Of a stretch of 64,000 nt of DNA, positions 44,264-52,852 are shown piece after piece. The stretch covers positions 53,864 to 117,863 of the forward strand of contig CACJKA010000003.1 in NCBI GenBank assembly GCA_902593945.1. Reading direction: 5' to 3'. Under the pieces are notes generated by a model, which did not search any database, was not told the DNA's origin, and saw nothing but the letters and a program-made list of their open reading frames with translations. A program made the translations under genes and the position numbers. The DNA is from an uncultured Candidatus Poseidoniales archaeon (GTDB lineage: Archaea > Thermoplasmatota > Poseidoniia > Poseidoniales > Thalassarchaeaceae). The stretch's first letter is position 1. The number at the start of each line of letters is the position of its first letter.

Positions 44264-45188
44264 TTTTTATTAGCTTGACTACCTCATCAGCACAACCCCA
44301 TGAGAGAGTAACTCCTGCTCCTCCATGTCCATAATTATGAATTATTTTCTTATCCTTTATCGATTCTTCTTCCAATCTTATCTCATACCTAGAAGGCCTT
44401 AGGCCAACTGCTGTACCAACAATTTTTGTCCTATCTAGTTCAGGCCATAATTCCTCACATTTCGAAAGAATATATTCATTATCTTCTAACCTAATATTTT
44501 CTTCCCAATCATCTTTTTGCGCGGTTCCTCCTAGAACAGTAACATCTCTCCTAGGGATAGTGTAAGTCAGTGTTTCAGGTTTCTGATCGAATCTTCCAAA
44601 TCCTGGGTCTTGTTCGATATAGATTACTTGTCCTCTAACGGGCCTTAGTTCATCATCATCGCATAAATCTCTCCCTCCTAGTCCACAACAATTGACTATT
44701 ATTTCCCCCGGTACTTCTTGTAATGTAGAGAATTCCTTTAATTCATACAAACCACCTAATTTTTCGAATCTAGAAAGTAGCCAGGGCATATAATGATTCA
44801 TTTCGATAACAGGAGCTTCAATTTCCCAGCCAAAATTATACCCACTCATAACTTCATTTTCTTCCAGAACTCTAAAATGAGGTATTTCTGAACTCCACCC
44901 TGGTAATTCACATTTTTCTTTCAAATATTCTCTTCCTAAACGCATTGTTATACATTCGACATTTTCTTCATCTCTCAGCCTAATTAATTCATAGAATGTT
45001 TCTGAGGACCATTTATTTGTTTTCTCTACTGGTTCTGCAAGAAATGGATACCACCATGCTGCAGCAACATCTGAAACAGTATTTGGGCTCATATTTTTTG
45101 CAAAGATTGTAACTTTAAATCCCGACTCTAGAAGTCTAATTGCGGTGGTTAACCCTGAAACTCCCGCGCCTAGTACGGTAATTTCCAT
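44247..45188 (-). CDS. D-amino-acid oxidase-like FAD-dependent oxidoreductase
   Basis: 313 residues. FAD-binding begins with 'ITVLGAGVSGLTTAIRLL' and continues with 'AAAWWYPFLAEP' near 43-54. 'VNCCGLGGRDLCDDDELRPV', then 'RGQ', around 165-187, and the C-terminal 'GTAVGLRPSRYEIRLE' (substrate Arg) plus 'HNYGHGGAGVTLSWGCA' are typical of DAAO/DASPO. It would oxidise D-amino acids, freeing ammonia and H2O2 and consuming O2, which implies an aerobic cell. D-amino acids are abundant in marine organic matter. Released ammonia could be captured by the adjacent glutamine synthetase, though the genes are convergent. Confidence 0.9.
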   Translation of the reverse strand: MEITVLGAGVSGLTTAIRLLESGFKVTIFAKNMSPNTVSDVAAAWWYPFLAEPVEKTNKWSSETFYELIRLRDEENVECITMRLGREYLKEKCELPGWSSEIPHFRVLEENEVMSGYNFGWEIEAPVIEMNHYMPWLLSRFEKLGGLYELKEFSTLQEVPGEIIVNCCGLGGRDLCDDDELRPVRGQVIYIEQDPGFGRFDQKPETLTYTIPRRDVTVLGGTAQKDDWEENIRLEDNEYILSKCEELWPELDRTKIVGTAVGLRPSRYEIRLEEESIKDKKIIHNYGHGGAGVTLSWGCADEVVKLIKINMLT

Positions 45189-45273
45189 GAGTTGGAATAG
45201 AGGTATAGTAAATCATCTAGTCGGTATGATAACAGTCTTAATGATTGAACATTTAGAGAGTACAGTTGATTGT

Positions 45274-45459
45274 ATGCCCAAAGTCAGAAAGCCGAAAAAA
45301 GGTTGGTTTCGACCTTCAAAAAAGAAACCTCGCCGTGGCCCTTTAGTCTCTCCGAGTGAGAGGGGTCTTCCTCCATGTCCTGCATGTGGGGAATGGAGTA
45401 TGCAAAAAGATAATACTCGAAAAGAGATTTATTGTGGTGCATGCGGGGCTATCGCTTGA
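45274..45459 (+). CDS. Small basic zinc-ribbon protein
   Basis: 61 residues from the ATG at 45274. The first half is very basic ('KVRKPKKGWFRPSKKKPRRG') and the second holds a zinc ribbon with two pairs, 'CPACGEW' and 'CGACGAIA'. Nucleic-acid or ribosome binding is a reasonable guess by composition; no named family is recognised. The track's longer frame from 45145 overlaps the start of the divergent oxidase gene and adds a non-basic lead, so I use the internal ATG; ATG 45241 is the next alternative. Confidence 0.6.
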   Translation: MPKVRKPKKGWFRPSKKKPRRGPLVSPSERGLPPCPACGEWSMQKDNTRKEIYCGACGAIA

Positions 45460-45574
45460 TTTTATCGTAAATCCAATATGTTACAATCTCTCCGCTATCA
45501 TTGTCGCAGTGATGAGGAACCGCACCGGATACCTTGGGTATCGCGAGTGATGGGCGATCTGAGCGGCTTCTAAG

Positions 45575-47182
45575 GTGAACATATTGGATAGAATAGTAAC
45601 TGATAATCATGGTAGAGAATTGCGTTTAATAGAACCAACTTCTTTGACCGCTGCTCCTGATGATTTTCAATTATCTAGAGCTAGTAGACCTTTTAGAAGA
45701 TATTTTTCTTTAGTTGCTAATTCATTAATTATGGTATTTCTCGTCCAAGCATTTTCGGCTCAACTAATTGGTATTCTTGATGGAGAGCCACTGTATGTTA
45801 TTGGATGTAGTTTCGTAACTTTTCCCTGTATTGGTTTCCTGATTTTCCTTCATCGACCCAAACTAATTGAAGTTAGGTTATTGACATCTCATGAGAATGG
45901 TATGTATGCTCATCCAATTCCCGAGGGTGGTTCAATTCAGACACCTAATCCTACGAAAATGAGTCGATTTCTTGTTAGAGATGATTCTATAATTGATACG
46001 CCACCTTCATTTTGGATATGGGTTATTTTTGCAATCTGCCTTTGCATTTCTTTTGTGATAGCAATAATTGAGATAATAGGTGGAGATTTGGGTTTGATTC
46101 TTTCCTTGGTTATGGCCTTGCCGATGACTCTAATTTTATTTTCAATTCCAGTTTATGCTTGGTGGGCATCATCAACTTCTTGGATTGGCCTCCCTACTCG
46201 TTTGAGAGATGCAGAGTCATGGTTAATAGCCGGAATGGCAGCAGGAATTCCTGCAATTTTAATTAATAGTTGGTTGACTCCAAACTTAGTCCCTTCCTCT
46301 TGGTCAATAGGGACTGAAGAATTTATAATTTATACTTTAAGTGCCCCTATAGGTGAAGAGATTTTCAAGTTCTTAGCAGTGTTATGCTTTATTTCTTCAA
46401 TAAAAGGTCCTAAAACCGGTTTCCAAGTTGGTTTCACTGTTGGATTAGGATTTGCTATATCTGAAAATTTCGGTTATCTTTTTTCCTCCTATATAGGTGG
46501 AGGATTCACAGGCTTATTCATCACATCATTAATCAGAGGAATTGGTTCTATTCCTGGGCATGCAGTTTGGACCTCATTTAGCGGTGCTGCTTTAGGATGG
46601 TGGGTCAGTGATCCTAATAATAAAGCCAAAATTATTTTCTTAATTCAGAGTTTTTCATCTAAATCAATGGATCTAATTGAGAGTATGGGTATTGATGTCG
46701 ATATGGATGGTGATGTATCAGGATTTGATGGTCCAGAGTATACTATGTTGACAGCTCTTGAAGAGGCGAAAAAACCTTCTGATGAGGTTAGTTGGACCGT
46801 TTCTGCCGATAAATCTGAAAAGATTTCTACTTCCTTAATTGGCGATAATAATCCAATGTGGTGGATATTACCAGAACAAATTTATAGTAATGGCCGTATT
46901 ATGGTTTCCGGAAAAGATGGTAAAGAATCTAATTCTGAGCCCAAATTGAAAATAATCCCCCCCAAATCAATTATTCTAGGCCTCCTAATTGCGATTGCTG
47001 GGCATTCACTATGGAATGGTTCAGGAATAATCCTAGGAGAAATCGGCATAATAATCGGACTAAGTGAGGACGCGATTATTTTACTCACACTACTTTGGAT
47101 TATTTTCCTAGTAATTATTGTTCTTTTTGTATCTTCTTTGCTTATGAGAGGAATTAGTACAATCTCAGACATTAGTAACTAA
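45575..47182 (+). CDS. PrsW-like intramembrane metalloprotease family protein
   Basis: 535 residues with about 10 membrane helices. The PrsW-type motifs are visible: 'APIGEEIFKFLAVLCF' (EExxK) near 262-277, 'GLGFAISENFGYLF' near 293-306 and 'SIPGHAVWTSFSGAALGWW' near 330-348, which supplies the conserved His. Bacterial PrsW cleaves an anti-sigma factor; the archaeal substrate is unknown. An acidic soluble segment of about 100 residues ('GIDVDMDGDVSGFDGPEY'...) interrupts the helices after residue 365, and the last two or three helices follow. The start is a GTG at 45575; no ATG lies nearby in frame. Confidence 0.75.
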   Translation: MNILDRIVTDNHGRELRLIEPTSLTAAPDDFQLSRASRPFRRYFSLVANSLIMVFLVQAFSAQLIGILDGEPLYVIGCSFVTFPCIGFLIFLHRPKLIEVRLLTSHENGMYAHPIPEGGSIQTPNPTKMSRFLVRDDSIIDTPPSFWIWVIFAICLCISFVIAIIEIIGGDLGLILSLVMALPMTLILFSIPVYAWWASSTSWIGLPTRLRDAESWLIAGMAAGIPAILINSWLTPNLVPSSWSIGTEEFIIYTLSAPIGEEIFKFLAVLCFISSIKGPKTGFQVGFTVGLGFAISENFGYLFSSYIGGGFTGLFITSLIRGIGSIPGHAVWTSFSGAALGWWVSDPNNKAKIIFLIQSFSSKSMDLIESMGIDVDMDGDVSGFDGPEYTMLTALEEAKKPSDEVSWTVSADKSEKISTSLIGDNNPMWWILPEQIYSNGRIMVSGKDGKESNSEPKLKIIPPKSIILGLLIAIAGHSLWNGSGIILGEIGIIIGLSEDAIILLTLLWIIFLVIIVLFVSSLLMRGISTISDISN

Positions 47183-47250
47183 CAATTATCTTATATGTTC
47201 ATCCGAATCTTTGATGACCCCCCCCTTGACGCAGGAAGATTGGAATAACC

Positions 47251-47985
47251 ATGGACATAGGCGACGACCAACTTATTTCTATTGGCCTTGTTTTGGCTCT
47301 ATTGGTACTTTCAAAAGTAAGAGATCTCTTAGATAATGGTGGATTAGTTGCAGCCACATTCACAGGTTTAACAGTATCGTTAATGGGGCATTGGACTTGG
47401 TTAATTGCTCTACTCACATTCCTTGTAATAGGGTCATCTGCTACAAAATGGAAGTTAGATGAGAAGAAATTACTTTCTTTAGAAGAGGCAAATGAAGGAC
47501 TTCGAGGTTGGAAAAATGTTCTTGCTAATGGTGGTGCAGTTTCAATAGTGGCGATATACAACTTTTTTTATCCGGGAGAAGAATGGATTTATTTTGCAGC
47601 CATAGCAAGTATTTCTGTAGCCTTATCTGATACCTTGGCTTCCGAAATCGGTTCACTAGATATTAGGACTAGAAGCATCACTACTTTGCAATCTGTACCC
47701 GCAGGGACTAATGGAGGAATGTCTCCAACAGGTACTGTGGCAGCATTATTCGGTGCAATTATCATTTCAATTGTCGGAGTAATTTTTTCTCCTGAAGATT
47801 CGAAAATTTCTGAAATACAACTATTATTATTCTTGTCAATAATTGGGTGGCTCGGATGCCAAGTTGATTCGCTATTAGGAGCGGTGTTAGAGAATCGAGG
47901 TTATCTTGGAAAACACAGTGTAAATTTCCTTGCAACATTTTCTGGTTCACTTATGGCGATTATTTTTTATTATCAATTCCTATGA
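47251..47985 (+). CDS. DUF92/TMEM19 family membrane protein
   Basis: 244 residues, about six helices. The family pattern is clear: 'LDNGGLVAATFTGLTVS' near 28-44, 'ATKWKLDEKK' near 70, 'RGWKNVLANGGAVS' near 87-100, 'ALSDTLASEIGSL' near 125-137 and 'VPAGTNGGMSPTGTVAALFG' near 150-169. Plant VTE6, in the same family, phosphorylates phytyl phosphate; a polyprenyl phosphate kinase role in isoprenoid salvage is possible here but unproven. It starts 68 bases after the PrsW-like gene. Confidence 0.8.
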   Translation: MDIGDDQLISIGLVLALLVLSKVRDLLDNGGLVAATFTGLTVSLMGHWTWLIALLTFLVIGSSATKWKLDEKKLLSLEEANEGLRGWKNVLANGGAVSIVAIYNFFYPGEEWIYFAAIASISVALSDTLASEIGSLDIRTRSITTLQSVPAGTNGGMSPTGTVAALFGAIIISIVGVIFSPEDSKISEIQLLLFLSIIGWLGCQVDSLLGAVLENRGYLGKHSVNFLATFSGSLMAIIFYYQFL

Positions 47986-48024
47986 ACTAATTAGCGTTGA
48001 CTTTGAGTAATAATAGGTGCTGGC

Positions 48025-50358
48025 ATGGGCATGAGTGGCAGAAAGTCAAGTAAGACATTTCTATCATTATCTATTATTTCATTATTTTTCATATCTCTAA
48101 TTAGTATCTCTTCGGCGCAGATCATAGCTCCTGATGGCCCAGGGATAGAATGGGAAAAACCCGAAAGCCATCGGCTTTTCCTAAAAGGCGAGGCAAACTC
48201 TCCATATTTAGATAATAATTGGAGTTCTTTGACTGGTCAGCCTATTGGTTCAATAGATTTCCAGAAAACAGTTGGTTCAACAAATTTGATTGATATTCAA
48301 TCAGCACCGATAATGGAAGATTTAGAGTTTAATGGCAATATTACTGTTCATCTTTTTGCATCTTTAGATGTTGCAAATGATGGATGTAAGTTTACAAATG
48401 TCCTCCCAGGTTCTCCTTTGGGTTCCGAAACAAAATTCTCTGTTTCGCTCACATTAGGGAATAATCAAATTCTTTCAGACGCTCAAACTAATTCTATAGT
48501 GATGGAAGAATCTTTCACATTAGCTCATGAATTTTTAATTGATGCTAATAACATCAATGTAAGTCTTCAGAAGGGCGATCTAATTGGATTACGGATTGAT
48601 GTAATACATGACTGTGCACAGACCGGTGTTTTGTGGTGGGATACTTATGATGCGACTACAGGAATAGAATTTAAAGGTGAATTAATTTTTCCTGAATTAG
48701 ATCAAACAGTTGACCCTAATGGAATAATAAGAGTAGAATTTACACCAAATTCGCCCTGGGGGAATGATCTTTATCTATCTCAAGTTTTAGAGGTAATTGG
48801 ACCTGTTGAATGGCAAGATATGATTCACGGCAATGCCGATGAAGACACTAGATTAGATCATTTTGAGTCTCCACATGGAATAAGAGTTGATGAATTTAAT
48901 CGTACTGTTTTAACTTGGTCATCTCAAAATAGATTATCTCCTGGAAAGTATATGGTTGATAGTTGTTACAAATTGTCAGATCAAGATCCGGGGGAAACCT
49001 GTGACTTAATCGGAGTTCTTAGGTTTCAAGTCTTAGAACCAGAACCCTCTCTATTAAATGGGACCTGGGCTGCTATTTTGATTCCTCTAAGTATTATCTT
49101 TTGGATTGGAATATCTATGAAAGAAGCACTACTACCTTTACCTGCATATGGTGTTATTTTGTTATTAGCATTAACAACCCTAGGTCCTGCAATGGATTTA
49201 CCAGACATTGATGCTGAAGAACCGAGGTTTGAGGGAGCATCTCCCTTCTTCTCATTGTATGAACATAGCGAGTCACAAAATTTAGTAGAATTTAGTGATT
49301 TATTATCCAATCATGATGCCATAGTAATTGGTCTCTTCACTCCGAGTTCTCCAAATGCTGAAATTCAGAGAGTTGATTTCGAAATTGCTCAGAAAGTAAT
49401 TGATGATGATGTTGCGTTTATTCAAATTGCAACAGGAGAAGGAGTCAATAGTCTAGATTTAGATAAATTAGTAGATCAGATTAATGGAAGTTGGCCAGTT
49501 CTTATTGACAATCCTGATTCATCTGTAGGTAAATCATTTCCTAGCAGAGCTTCGGACTCAGTTTTTGTGATTGACTCTGCAGGATTCATATCATCTTGGA
49601 GGCCTGGAACTATGTCTTCTCAATCAATAGAAGATGCAGTCGAGGCTTCCTATCTTGGTTCAGGAAATCTGCCTCTAGATTTGATAGGTCTGATTTTTGG
49701 AACTACCTTCCTCCCTCTTGTAGTCTTAGCGATGCCCAGAGGTGGAAAATATGAGATTCCGGATTCTCCACTTATACCTGGAGCCGGTTTAGCTCTTACA
49801 TTATATTCTTCAAGTGTGGGTTTTGCTTTGTGGGCATTACCTGTATCGATATTGTCAATATTAGGATTAGGTTCGTTTTGGATTTATATTGAAATTATAA
49901 TAAGTCTGATACTTATTTATCATGGTCTTTCGATGTTATTTAGAGGGGGTATTAAAGAAATAGAAATTATTGGAGGAGTATTTTATTCTAAATTGCCCGA
50001 ACCGTATCGATTATGGTGGAAAGAAAATAAATTCTTAGATGATATGTATTTAGGTCTCTGGGTTGCATGGCTATTGTGGCTTAGAGCACCAAGTACAATA
50101 CCCCAAGCTATAGGTGCAGTTGCAAGGTCAGGATTAATTGGAATATTAATCTGTATTATATTCTTCTTAGGTTACATGTTTATGGCTGGATTGGTGGTAG
50201 TGATTTTCAGAACAAGTTTATCTTTAGTCGGAGATTTCACACGAATTTTGGGCTCACTGAGTGTTGGTCTAAGGCCACGTGCATGGGGCTTAACATGTAC
50301 CATTCTTGGAACATGGGTTTTATTCAGTATAATTGCTGGGCCTTTGATGATAATGTAA
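48025..50358 (+). CDS. Large membrane protein with extracellular domain and thioredoxin-like domain
   Basis: 777 residues. A signal peptide ('SLSIISLFFISLISISSAQI', about 13-32) leads into a beta-rich extracellular region to about 340. Two helices follow (about 345-385). Residues about 405-540 then look like a thioredoxin/peroxiredoxin-fold domain ('DAIVIGLFTPSSPNAEIQ', 'VAFIQIATGEGVNS', 'FPSRASDSVFVIDSAG'), lacking a CxxC pair. Six or so C-terminal helices complete it. The thioredoxin-like reading is structural impression rather than a motif match. No pathway can be assigned. Confidence 0.55.
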   Translation: MGMSGRKSSKTFLSLSIISLFFISLISISSAQIIAPDGPGIEWEKPESHRLFLKGEANSPYLDNNWSSLTGQPIGSIDFQKTVGSTNLIDIQSAPIMEDLEFNGNITVHLFASLDVANDGCKFTNVLPGSPLGSETKFSVSLTLGNNQILSDAQTNSIVMEESFTLAHEFLIDANNINVSLQKGDLIGLRIDVIHDCAQTGVLWWDTYDATTGIEFKGELIFPELDQTVDPNGIIRVEFTPNSPWGNDLYLSQVLEVIGPVEWQDMIHGNADEDTRLDHFESPHGIRVDEFNRTVLTWSSQNRLSPGKYMVDSCYKLSDQDPGETCDLIGVLRFQVLEPEPSLLNGTWAAILIPLSIIFWIGISMKEALLPLPAYGVILLLALTTLGPAMDLPDIDAEEPRFEGASPFFSLYEHSESQNLVEFSDLLSNHDAIVIGLFTPSSPNAEIQRVDFEIAQKVIDDDVAFIQIATGEGVNSLDLDKLVDQINGSWPVLIDNPDSSVGKSFPSRASDSVFVIDSAGFISSWRPGTMSSQSIEDAVEASYLGSGNLPLDLIGLIFGTTFLPLVVLAMPRGGKYEIPDSPLIPGAGLALTLYSSSVGFALWALPVSILSILGLGSFWIYIEIIISLILIYHGLSMLFRGGIKEIEIIGGVFYSKLPEPYRLWWKENKFLDDMYLGLWVAWLLWLRAPSTIPQAIGAVARSGLIGILICIIFFLGYMFMAGLVVVIFRTSLSLVGDFTRILGSLSVGLRPRAWGLTCTILGTWVLFSIIAGPLMIM

Positions 50359-50472
50359 AATTAATTCTTATTTTTGAAGACAGCGCACCGAGAGCATCAT
50401 AAGAGCAATGTCTTTCGTAGGATTACCCTTGGGGGTATAGTATAACTTGGTAGTACAGCGGGCTCCAGTTGC

Positions 50473-50534
50473 ACGGGAATGACGACGAATAAGTGATCTG
50501 ATGGTATTGATGACCAACTGGAGCACTGACCCGT
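50473..50534 (+). ncRNA. C/D box guide RNA inside the tRNA-Trp intron
   Basis: Box C ATGACGA (one mismatch to RTGATGA, 50479), D' CTGA (50498), C' TTGATGA (50507) and D CTGA (50526) are closed by a 5-bp terminal stem ACGGG/CCCGT. The 12-base D guide CCAACTGGAGCA pairs over 10 bases with GCTCCAGTTG at 50462-50471, spanning the anticodon and the exon-intron junction. The fifth base upstream of box D pairs with C34, so it should direct 2'-O-methylation of C34. Haloferax tRNA-Trp introns are known to do this. The D' guide has no match I can see in this tRNA. Confidence 0.82.
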
Positions 50535-50545
50535 CGCAACCCGAG

Positions 50546-50570
50546 AGCGTGCAATTGCCAAGTGCACGCT
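50546..50570 (+). repeat. Perfect 8-bp hairpin in the 3' half of the tRNA-Trp intron
   Basis: AGCGTGCA pairs with TGCACGCT around a nine-base loop. It lies between the C/D unit and the 3' splice site and probably holds the intron in the splicing-competent shape. Confidence 0.75.
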
Positions 50571-50697
50571 AAGCGGAAGATACCCGCTGATCTGGGTTCA
50601 AATCCCAGTGCCCCCACCACTTAATTTCAAAATCATAGTTCCAATTGCGATACGATAAGGGGTAGGTTTGAAGGACAAATTACACTTGCCCTAACTC

Positions 50698-52800
50698 ATG
50701 GAAAGGGGAGTCATCGCAATTTTACTCATATTGTTACTGTTAACACCTTTAACTGGAAGTATTGCTGAAGGAGATGATTACAATAACTATTATGATGGCT
50801 TTCAAATAATTAATTCCGGCCAAACAACTGATATTCCAATACAAGAAACAATTCCCTGGGATGATTCAGTTCCTTGGTGGGAGACTACTATGTTAGACAC
50901 AGATAGAGATGGAGTTCACGATTCTCTTGTTGACGAAACGGGAATAGTAAATCTTGGTTTATCATATTCTCGAGATGTAATGAAATCTGATATCGAATCT
51001 CTCTCATTATTGGGCATAAATGTCAATCTAGAGTTACCATCTGTTGATGCATTATTAATTGGAGGAGTTTCTGTGGAGAAAATAGAAGAAATTTCCAATC
51101 TTGATGGAATTGTAATGATTGAAAGATATGGTTCAGTTGTCTTTTATGGTGATATACAGACACCTTCAGTCAAAGCAAAGAATTCTTCTGAGTACCCTCT
51201 AGGTGCCTGGAATTTAGGCGTTAGTGGTAATGGTATGAATATCGCACTAGTTGATACTGGAGTAGATAATGAACACCCCGGTCTTAGCGATAAATTTATT
51301 GCAGGTTATGATGCAGTTTGTTATGTCCACACCGATCCAACCTGCCTTCTTTCAAATCCACTTAGAGAAGATGATGGTTCTTTCGACCCAGATGACGGTA
51401 ATCAGCATGGTACTGCATGTATGGGGATGGCTAGTGCAACTGGTATAGAGGCTGATGGCAGTCAATCGGAATTTTATGGAGCAGCTCCCAATGCAACTTT
51501 GGTAGACATAAGAATTGGAACCGATGTAGGTGCGGGACCTTTTGAGAATTATCTTCTAGAGCAGGAGTTTTATGAATCTGCAATGAATGGCCTCCAATGG
51601 GTGATTGATCATCATGATGATGCATGGCCTGGCGTTTCAGAAGAATATCATGGAATCGATATAATTTCGTTATCATGGGGTATAACAAGTCATGAAAATG
51701 GTGGTTCAGATGGTTCTGATATGCATAGTCGTATTCTAGATGAAGCTATGATTGAAGGAATTATTGTTTCTGTAGCGGCAGGAAATGATGGTCCAAATAA
51801 TGATGGCCTTTCAGGAATGGGTTCTTCGGATTTATCTGTTACTGTCGGAGCTACTGATGACCTGAATACTGTAAATCGTGAGGATGATACGATTGCAGGT
51901 TATTCTTCTCGCGGTCCAAGAAAGGATAATGGTGATGGGAATCCTCTTAATGAGCTAAAACCAGAGATTAGTGCCCCTGGTTCTAATATAATTCAAGCTG
52001 AAGGTTGTGTCACTAGTGGTGGCTGTTCAAATTTATTCAATGATGCATCAGATAATTCATACACTGGTCGAGGTTCAGGAACTTCTTATGCAACACCTTC
52101 TGTTTCAGGAGTAATGGCACTTGTATGGGAAGCAAACGAGAATCTGACCACAATGCAACTTAAAGAAATCTTGAAACAAACTTCGGAGAGGAGAGGTGAA
52201 CCAAGTCTTCCAGATGTCGACCCATATTGGAATAGAGATTTTGGTTTTGGTATGGTTGATGCATATGCTGCAACTTTGATGGCCATTCATATTAAAGAAT
52301 CAGGCACTACTGAATTAATAGATCCAGGTATCCAAAATCATTTAATTTCATTTAATGATACTGATACTGTAAAATTAACAGGCCATTCTTGGAGTACATC
52401 AGGTTCAGTAGAATCAGTTAATTTCAGAATAGATGGAGGAGATTGGATAATGGCCAATTTTAATTCCTCAATAATTGAAGTAGGTCCGATAACTCCTTTT
52501 GAATGGTACGTTGAAATTGATGCAAATAAATTTTCTGTGGGCACTCACACATTAGAAGTGGTCGCATTTTCATCACTTGAACAATCTCTTCCAGTAGTTG
52601 TTCAATTTGAAAGTGAAGGCGATAATTCCTCTTCGTATGATTTTTCAGGTATGATATATATTTTAGTCGCAATTATTGGCATTGTTTGGTTATCTATATT
52701 TTTATCAATTAGATTGGGCTATGTTACAAAATTTTCTGATTTATTGTTCTTTTCAAGCACTGAGAATAATAATCCTATAGATGCAGAAATTATAGAATAA
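50698..52800 (+). CDS. Secreted subtilisin-like serine protease (S8), membrane-anchored
   Basis: 700 residues. A signal peptide occupies the first 24 residues, followed by a propeptide-like region to about 155. The catalytic triad is visible: Asp in 'ALVDTGVDNEHPG' near 184, His in 'GNQHGTACMGMA' near 237, and Ser in 'GTSYATPSVSG' near 462, with the oxyanion Asn in 'VAAGNDGPNN'. A C-terminal beta domain precedes a membrane helix ('MIYILVAIIGIVWLSIFLSI', about 653-672) and a short cytoplasmic tail. Extracellular peptidases fit the protein-degrading heterotrophy attributed to Marine Group II archaea. It begins 78 bases after tRNA-Trp. Confidence 0.93.
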   Translation: MERGVIAILLILLLLTPLTGSIAEGDDYNNYYDGFQIINSGQTTDIPIQETIPWDDSVPWWETTMLDTDRDGVHDSLVDETGIVNLGLSYSRDVMKSDIESLSLLGINVNLELPSVDALLIGGVSVEKIEEISNLDGIVMIERYGSVVFYGDIQTPSVKAKNSSEYPLGAWNLGVSGNGMNIALVDTGVDNEHPGLSDKFIAGYDAVCYVHTDPTCLLSNPLREDDGSFDPDDGNQHGTACMGMASATGIEADGSQSEFYGAAPNATLVDIRIGTDVGAGPFENYLLEQEFYESAMNGLQWVIDHHDDAWPGVSEEYHGIDIISLSWGITSHENGGSDGSDMHSRILDEAMIEGIIVSVAAGNDGPNNDGLSGMGSSDLSVTVGATDDLNTVNREDDTIAGYSSRGPRKDNGDGNPLNELKPEISAPGSNIIQAEGCVTSGGCSNLFNDASDNSYTGRGSGTSYATPSVSGVMALVWEANENLTTMQLKEILKQTSERRGEPSLPDVDPYWNRDFGFGMVDAYAATLMAIHIKESGTTELIDPGIQNHLISFNDTDTVKLTGHSWSTSGSVESVNFRIDGGDWIMANFNSSIIEVGPITPFEWYVEIDANKFSVGTHTLEVVAFSSLEQSLPVVVQFESEGDNSSSYDFSGMIYILVAIIGIVWLSIFLSIRLGYVTKFSDLLFFSSTENNNPIDAEIIE

Positions 52801-52852
52801 TGGAAGTCTACAATACACTCCTTTCATATCTCGGTGCATATGTCCGGAGGTC

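Larger units (their letters stand above)
50431..50619 (+). tRNA. tRNA-Trp (anticodon CCA) with a 113-base intron, CCA encoded
   Basis: Exon 1 is 50431-50468 and exon 2 is 50582-50619. Acceptor GGGGGTA pairs with TGCCCCC; D-stem GTAT/GTAC; anticodon stem GCGGG/CCCGC; loop CTCCAG + A, giving anticodon CCA; T-arm CTGGG-TTCAAAT-CCCAG; discriminator A; CCA encoded. The intron follows position 37. A bulge-helix-bulge fits: 3-base bulges AGT and ATA flank a 4-bp helix containing one C-A mismatch, each cut after its second base. The track's reverse ORF over this tRNA is spurious. Confidence 0.95.

Noticed and set aside
45505-45566. Possible stand-alone C/D box RNA (GTGATGA, GTGATGG, CTGA) upstream of the PrsW-like gene, with a GATACC/GGTATC hairpin
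   Set aside because: Only five bases separate the second C-like box from the CTGA, too short for a guide, and no good D' box exists. Left as an uncertain leader structure.
50423-50620. 65-residue reverse ORF in the track
   Set aside because: It is the antisense of the tRNA-Trp gene and its intron; no protein signal.
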